Origin: Paenibacillus_AA sp045062745
GTDB lineage: Bacteria > Bacillota > Bacilli > Paenibacillales > NBRC-103111
DNA length: 64,000 bases
Assembly (NCBI RefSeq): GCF_045062745.1
Contig: NZ_JBJGED010000015.1
Span: 1-64,000 of the forward strand
Direction of reading: 5' to 3'
In this document: positions 60,089 through 64,000 of the stretch, in pieces
Layout: each line of letters begins with the position of its first letter
Position numbering within the stretch: the first letter of the stretch is position 1
Program-made: the position numbers and the translations under genes
The notes under the pieces: generated by a model
Database searches by the model: none
Seen by the model: the letters and a program-made list of their open reading frames with translations, nothing else
What the model was told of the DNA's origin: nothing

Positions 60089-61708
60089 TTAGTTCCAACC
60101 GTCTTTCGCGTCTTTGAACGTAAGCTCGGCGTTCATTTCTTTGATGAGCTGTTCGCCGCCTTTCGCCTTCCATTCATCCACCATCTTGTCCCAGTCGGAT
60201 ACGGGGCGTTGGCCGGCGATCATCTTCGTCTGCTCGTCGGTCAGGAACTTGTTCAGATCCGCACCCTTGGTCAGCTGCGTTTCGGACACCGTTCCTGTGT
60301 TCGGGTTGCCGTAGTATTTGACCGTGCCGTAGTAGTTGATCAGCAAGCCCGCGAGCGATTTCAGCGGCTCTTGGTAGCTGGCCAAGTAGTTGATGTCGGA
60401 ATCCTTGGCCGGCCAAGCGACGCCGTCGATCAGATAAGCAAGCGGGTACAACCCTTGCGGACCGGCGTCCTTCTTCACGACCGGCTTGCCGTCTACCATG
60501 TCGTAGCCTTGGCCGATCTTGCCGTACAGCCAGTCGAAGTCGGGGTTCTTCTCCGTCTTCTTGTCGTCCGGGTAGAACGTGCGTCCGGCTTCGATCATAT
60601 CGAGAATTCGCTTGACCTTCGTCTTGTCCTTGCCCGCCTCGGCCGAGATGACCTCGAAGCCGATGAAGCCCGTGCTGGACAGCATGCCTTGCGAGCCGTC
60701 CGGCGCTTTGAACAGCTCCACATTGACGAACTTGGCTTCCGGATTGATCTTCATCAGCCCATCCATGTAAGCTTGCGACATGCCACGCGGCGTGCCGATG
60801 AAAATGCCGGCCTTGCCGGAGTAGAATTCCTTGTTCGTGTTCGCCCAGTCGATCGTGGCGAAGTCCCGCGTGATCGCGTTCTCCTTGTAGAGATCGGCCA
60901 GCATCTGGATGACGTCCTTGCGGCCGGGGCCGATCATGCCCGGGATGAACCGGCCTTGCGCATCCTTATGGTACCAAGCGCCCGGATCCCAATACGCACC
61001 TTGCGCGAACGTCGGGCTGATGTCCTTGCCGATCGCCATGCCGTACGTATCGTTCTTGCCGTTCTTGTCCGGATCGTTCTTCGTGAACGCGAGCGCGACT
61101 TGCTTCAGCTCATCATAGGACGTCGGCACCTTCAGACCCAGGTTGTCCAGCCAGTCCTTGCGCAAAATCGTGGTGAAGCCGAACTTCGGATAGTATTGCG
61201 GAATCGCGTACAGCTTGCCGTTCACGCGGAATTGGTCGAGCACGAACTTCGGAATGTTTTTTAACGAAGGGTACTGGCTGATGTACTCGTCGAGCGGCGT
61301 GAATGCGCCTTGCTTGGCGAACTTGTTGTACTTGCCGGTCAAGTCGGCGCTCTGGAACACGACGACGTCCGGGATCGAGCCCGAAGCGAACGTGGCCGTC
61401 AATTTCTCGTCGTACGTGCCTTGCGGAATCAAGTTCGGCTTGAAGTCCACGTTGAACTTCTCATTGATCATCTTGAGCCCCGGCCCTTCCGGAGTCGGAA
61501 TATCGCCGTAGTAATAGCGAATCATGCTGATGGTCAGCTTCTTCGTGCGGTCGTCCACGACCGGGCTCGGGGTACTCGAACCCGCCGCTGGCGTCGCCCC
61601 TACCTTGTCTCCATCATCCTTCTTGTCGCCCGACGAACAGCCAATCACACTTGTGGCGAGCACGACCGCCGCCGCGCCTAACGCCAATGCCTTTTTCTTG
61701 TTCTTCAT
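60089..61708 (-). CDS. solute-binding lipoprotein (LplA type) of sugar ABC transporter
   Basis: 539 residues. Lipoprotein signal peptide with lipobox VIGC, then a linker rich in Asp, Ser and Pro. The mature protein is a large oligosaccharide-binding protein with an EF-hand-like calcium loop DPDKNGKNDTYG. It is a close paralogue of the orphan protein at 42230. The two permease genes lie upstream on the same strand (61968-63833), separated by 260 bases with a family A repeat, so here the binding-protein gene comes last, the reverse of the order in the 31.6-35.2 kb operon. Confidence 0.93.
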   Translation of the reverse strand: MKNKKKALALGAAAVVLATSVIGCSSGDKKDDGDKVGATPAAGSSTPSPVVDDRTKKLTISMIRYYYGDIPTPEGPGLKMINEKFNVDFKPNLIPQGTYDEKLTATFASGSIPDVVVFQSADLTGKYNKFAKQGAFTPLDEYISQYPSLKNIPKFVLDQFRVNGKLYAIPQYYPKFGFTTILRKDWLDNLGLKVPTSYDELKQVALAFTKNDPDKNGKNDTYGMAIGKDISPTFAQGAYWDPGAWYHKDAQGRFIPGMIGPGRKDVIQMLADLYKENAITRDFATIDWANTNKEFYSGKAGIFIGTPRGMSQAYMDGLMKINPEAKFVNVELFKAPDGSQGMLSSTGFIGFEVISAEAGKDKTKVKRILDMIEAGRTFYPDDKKTEKNPDFDWLYGKIGQGYDMVDGKPVVKKDAGPQGLYPLAYLIDGVAWPAKDSDINYLASYQEPLKSLAGLLINYYGTVKYYGNPNTGTVSETQLTKGADLNKFLTDEQTKMIAGQRPVSDWDKMVDEWKAKGGEQLIKEMNAELTFKDAKDGWN

Positions 61709-61812
61709 CTTGGTAAACCGCCCTTCACTTTGGATTTTTTAGATCTTTTTTCCTACTACTCCCGCCACTAAATCAAAGGGGAGGGAGAGTGTACGATTGA
61801 CGTCCATGGAGA

Positions 61813-61924
61813 CGGGGAGAGAGGAGTGGAGAAGCCTGCGTCCGCCTTTGAAATCGTGTTATTTCCACTAGGAGCCTAATTCGGATAACACGATTTCAAC
61901 AGCGGTCGGAACCCTCTCTCCCCT
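61813..61924. repeat. family A inverted repeat, copy A3
   Basis: Core TTGAAATCGTG (61848-61858) and CACGATTTCAA (61889-61899), inner arms GTGTTAT/ATAACAC, outer arms GGGGAGAGAGG (61814-61824) and CCTCTCTCCCC (61913-61923). The reverse complement shares CCGACCGCTG and AAGGCGGAC flanks with A1. It lies between permease and binding-protein genes. Confidence 0.85.
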
Positions 61925-61967
61925 TCGGAATGGCTTAGTCAATCTACGCTTTGCTCTTCACTTTCCA

Positions 61968-62846
61968 TCACCCTTTGATCGACCCCACCATCACCCCCTT
62001 AGCAAAATGCTTTTGCAGAAACGGATACACGATCAGGATCGGCAGCGTCGCCACAAGAATGGCGGCCATCTGAATCGTCTCCGGCGGCGGCGGATTTTCC
62101 AGCATCATCTGCTCGGCCGCACCAAGGGCGTTCTTCGCGTCGCTTTGGATGACGATCTGCCGCAGGATGACCTGGATCGGCCATTCGCGAGGATCGTTCA
62201 GGTACAAGATCCCGCCGAAGTACGTGTTCCAGTGGCCGACGGCGTAGAACAGCCCGAACGCGGCAAGCACCGGCTTGGAGAGCGGCATAATGATTTGCCA
62301 GAAAATCCGGAATTCGTTCGCCCCGTCCACGACGGCCGCCTCATACAGCTCCGTCGGGATGTTCAGGAAAAACTGGCGCACCACGATGAGGCTGAACGGC
62401 CCGATCGCCGACGGGAGGATAAGCGCCCAGATCGAGTTGAGCAGCCCGGTCGCCTTGACCATGAGGTACGTCGGAATCATACCCGCCGAGAACAGCATCG
62501 TGAACAGCACCATAAACATCATGAGCCGTTGGCCGTAAATTTTGCGGGAGAGGGCATACGCCATCGAAGCGGTAAACAGAAGATTGACGATCGTCCCGAC
62601 GGACGTCAGATAGACGGTCATGCCCATGGCCCGAACGAACGGCTTGGATTGGAGAATGTACTCGTAGGCGTCCGTGACCCAAACTTTGGGCCAGAGCAAG
62701 ATTTCGCTTTTCAGAAACTCTTCGAACGTCGTGAACGACACCGAGAAAATGTAAAGGAACGGGAACAGCATCGACACCGCGAGCAGGGCCAGAAACAAAT
62801 AGTTAAGCGCGTCGAAAATCCGGTCGGAAAGCGATTTGTATTTCAT
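61968..62846 (-). CDS. carbohydrate ABC transporter permease (YtcP type)
   Basis: 292 residues, six membrane helices. The coupling loop has YEAAVVDGANEFRIFWQIIMP, cited here by its EAA..DGA core. The C-terminus FLQKHFAKGVMVGSIKG is typical of this permease class. It follows the first permease by 18 bases with GAGGAGG before the ATG. No ATPase gene is present. Confidence 0.93.
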   Translation of the reverse strand: MKYKSLSDRIFDALNYLFLALLAVSMLFPFLYIFSVSFTTFEEFLKSEILLWPKVWVTDAYEYILQSKPFVRAMGMTVYLTSVGTIVNLLFTASMAYALSRKIYGQRLMMFMVLFTMLFSAGMIPTYLMVKATGLLNSIWALILPSAIGPFSLIVVRQFFLNIPTELYEAAVVDGANEFRIFWQIIMPLSKPVLAAFGLFYAVGHWNTYFGGILYLNDPREWPIQVILRQIVIQSDAKNALGAAEQMMLENPPPPETIQMAAILVATLPILIVYPFLQKHFAKGVMVGSIKG

Positions 62847-62864
62847 GGGAACCTCCTCGTTTCG

Positions 62865-63833
62865 TTAGTAAATGCCATCCTCGCCGAATTTCTTGGCCAA
62901 ATAGTTGGCGCCGCCTACCAGGATGAGCCCGACCACGCCCTTGAACATCCCGACGGCCGTCGCGAAGCTGTAATCGGACTGCTGAATGCCCTTGTAGTAG
63001 ACGAACGTGTCGAGCACGTTGCCGATCTCCATGTTGAAGGCGTTCAGCATGAGGAAAATTTGTTCGAAGCCGTTATCGAGCACGTGACCGAGCCGTAAGA
63101 TCAGCAGGATGACGATCGTGGCCCGGATGCCCGGCAGCGTAATGTGCCAGATTTGGCGCCACCGGCTCGCGCCGTCGACGATCGCCGCTTCGTACAGATC
63201 CGGGTTGATGCCGGCTAGCGCGGCGAGGAAGATGATCGTGCCCCAGCCGATTTCTTTCCAGATGACCTGAATGATGATGAGCGGGCGGAAAAAGTCGGGG
63301 TCGGTCAAGAAATCGACCGGCACCTCAAAACCGAAGTACACTTGCAGCACCCGGTTAATGATGCCGTTCGAGCGCAGGAAGATGAAAAACAAGCCGACGA
63401 CGATGACCCACGACAGGAAATGCGGCAAGTACACGATCGTCTGCACGAGACGCTTGTACAGCTGGCTGCGCACCTCGTTCAGCAGAATGGCCAGCACGAT
63501 CGGCGCCGGAAAGGCGAACAAAATTTGCAAAAAGCTCAAGTACAGCGTGTTCCAAAGCACCCGTACGACCTCGGGCTCGGAGAAGATGCGGCTGAAATGG
63601 TGAAAGCCGACGAATTCGCTTCCGGTGAAGCCGAGGAACGGGCTGTAGTCCTGGAACGCGATGACCATCCCGAGCATCGGGATATACCGATAAATGAGGA
63701 AGTAGAGCAAGCCCGGTAGGACAAGAAAGTACAGAAACCGGTCGCGCCACATTTTCATCGCGACCTTGCGGCTCTTGCTGATCGAGGGAGCGGCGGTCGA
63801 TGTCGGCGGTGCGGTTGCGGCAGGTTGCGGCAT
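62865..63833 (-). CDS. carbohydrate ABC transporter permease (YteP type)
   Basis: 322 residues. A Pro/Ala/Thr-rich cytoplasmic N-terminus of about 25 residues (unlike the paralogue at 33406) precedes six helices. The coupling loop is YEAAIVDGASRWRQIWHIT. GGAGGG lies 5 bases before the ATG at 63833. It forms an importer with the next permease and the lipoprotein at 60089. The preceding gene ends 25 bases upstream, so the operon extends beyond the window. Confidence 0.93.
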   Translation of the reverse strand: MPQPAATAPPTSTAAPSISKSRKVAMKMWRDRFLYFLVLPGLLYFLIYRYIPMLGMVIAFQDYSPFLGFTGSEFVGFHHFSRIFSEPEVVRVLWNTLYLSFLQILFAFPAPIVLAILLNEVRSQLYKRLVQTIVYLPHFLSWVIVVGLFFIFLRSNGIINRVLQVYFGFEVPVDFLTDPDFFRPLIIIQVIWKEIGWGTIIFLAALAGINPDLYEAAIVDGASRWRQIWHITLPGIRATIVILLILRLGHVLDNGFEQIFLMLNAFNMEIGNVLDTFVYYKGIQQSDYSFATAVGMFKGVVGLILVGGANYLAKKFGEDGIY

Positions 63834-63858
63834 AAGATCCCTCCAGATTCAGATTAGG

Positions 63859-64000
63859 TTAAGGAATGGTGCGGATAACCAGACTTCGGCGAACGCCCGC
63901 GGCGAGCGGCAGCGTCAGGACGGCGACCGCTTCCTTGAGCGGGGCGGCCCCGTCGGCCGCATAGGGGTTGAAGGGATATGACGGCCACGACAGGTCGTAA
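63859..64000 (-). CDS. C-terminal fragment of an operon gene running off the right edge
   Basis: The minus-strand frame is open from the right edge to TAA at 63859-63861, giving 46 residues that read YDLSWPSYPFNPYAADG and end LVIRTIP. The codon pattern is like that of its neighbours and it stops 25 bases before the permease start, so it is probably the upstream gene of the ABC operon. Too little remains to name it. Confidence 0.55.
   Translation of the reverse strand, partial: YDLSWPSYPFNPYAADGAAPLKEAVAVLTLPLAAGVRRSLVIRTIP

Noticed and set aside
1..64000. Prophage, insertion sequence, integrase or toxin-antitoxin genes
   Set aside because: No transposase, integrase, phage structural gene or toxin-antitoxin pair was recognised in any frame.
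1..64000. tRNA, rRNA or further riboswitches
   Set aside because: No cloverleaf or rRNA stretch was noticed by eye and only the c-di-AMP riboswitch showed conserved blocks; a covariance search was not possible.

Overview
The window looks like chromosome of a GC-rich Bacillales organism, most likely Paenibacillaceae (Paenibacillus/Cohnella-like). This rests on the DnaB-DnaI primosome pair, HemQ, KtrAB behind a c-di-AMP riboswitch, a SinR/SinI pair, and several YteP/YtcP/LplA-type sugar ABC transporters that lack a local ATPase. This is inferred from gene content; no 16S rRNA or tRNA gene was found. Most genes lie on the minus strand.

Layout: 1-6.5 kb holds a LysR fragment, a repeat-rich gap, a D-aminopeptidase, a cysteine hydrolase and the ktrB-ktrA-antiporter potassium operon. 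From 6.7 to 24.8 kb is mostly housekeeping: CPBP protease, uvrC, trxA, a 44-residue membrane protein, a cysteine-less HesB-like protein, dnaI/dnaB, a chemoreceptor-like protein, hemQ, a TetR/efflux pair, hydrolases, murI and a 2-hydroxyacid dehydrogenase. From 25.4 to 35.2 kb is a polysaccharide-use operon (lipoprotein, two permeases, a 1327-residue heparinase II/III-like protein, a TIM-barrel isomerase, a Gfo/Idh/MocA oxidoreductase). From 35.3 to 43.8 kb is a second sugar cluster with amino-sugar character (ceramidase-like hydrolase, NagA-like deacetylase, DegT aminotransferase, oxidoreductase, tandem GNAT, TauE exporter) and an orphan solute-binding protein. SinR and SinI homologues, a secreted GH18-like protein and an orphan sensor kinase follow. 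The right end is a third sugar ABC transporter.

The most interesting part is 49.1-60.0 kb. Two operons diverge from a 360-base AT-rich region. Leftward: a membrane HEAT-repeat protein, a processive family-2 glycosyltransferase, a degenerate GGDEF-like/receiver protein whose phosphoacceptor Asp is Glu, a small protein and a lipoprotein glycoside hydrolase. Rightward: a UbiA-family polyprenyl-phosphate phosphoribosyltransferase homologue, a small SMR/EamA transporter, a divergent PAP2 phosphatase, a GT-C-like membrane protein and a secreted TIM-barrel protein. The shared promoter region carries three perfect matches to the Bacillus SinR box (GTTCTTT) plus near matches on the predicted promoters. 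I propose an undescribed SinR-controlled surface-polysaccharide locus that couples a synthase module to a polyprenyl-phospho-ribose-type donor pathway.

Repeats are the other striking feature. Family A (three copies) keeps a TTGAAATCGTG/CACGATTTCAA core while its inner and outer arms change in complementary ways. Family B (three copies plus one half) is a CCCCACAAAG/CTTTGCGGGG hairpin. There are a 51-base and a 37-base tandem array and two islands sharing a GGGAAAACCTCCCTC motif. Ala-rich insertions interrupt UvrC, DnaB, the heparinase-like protein and one unknown protein.
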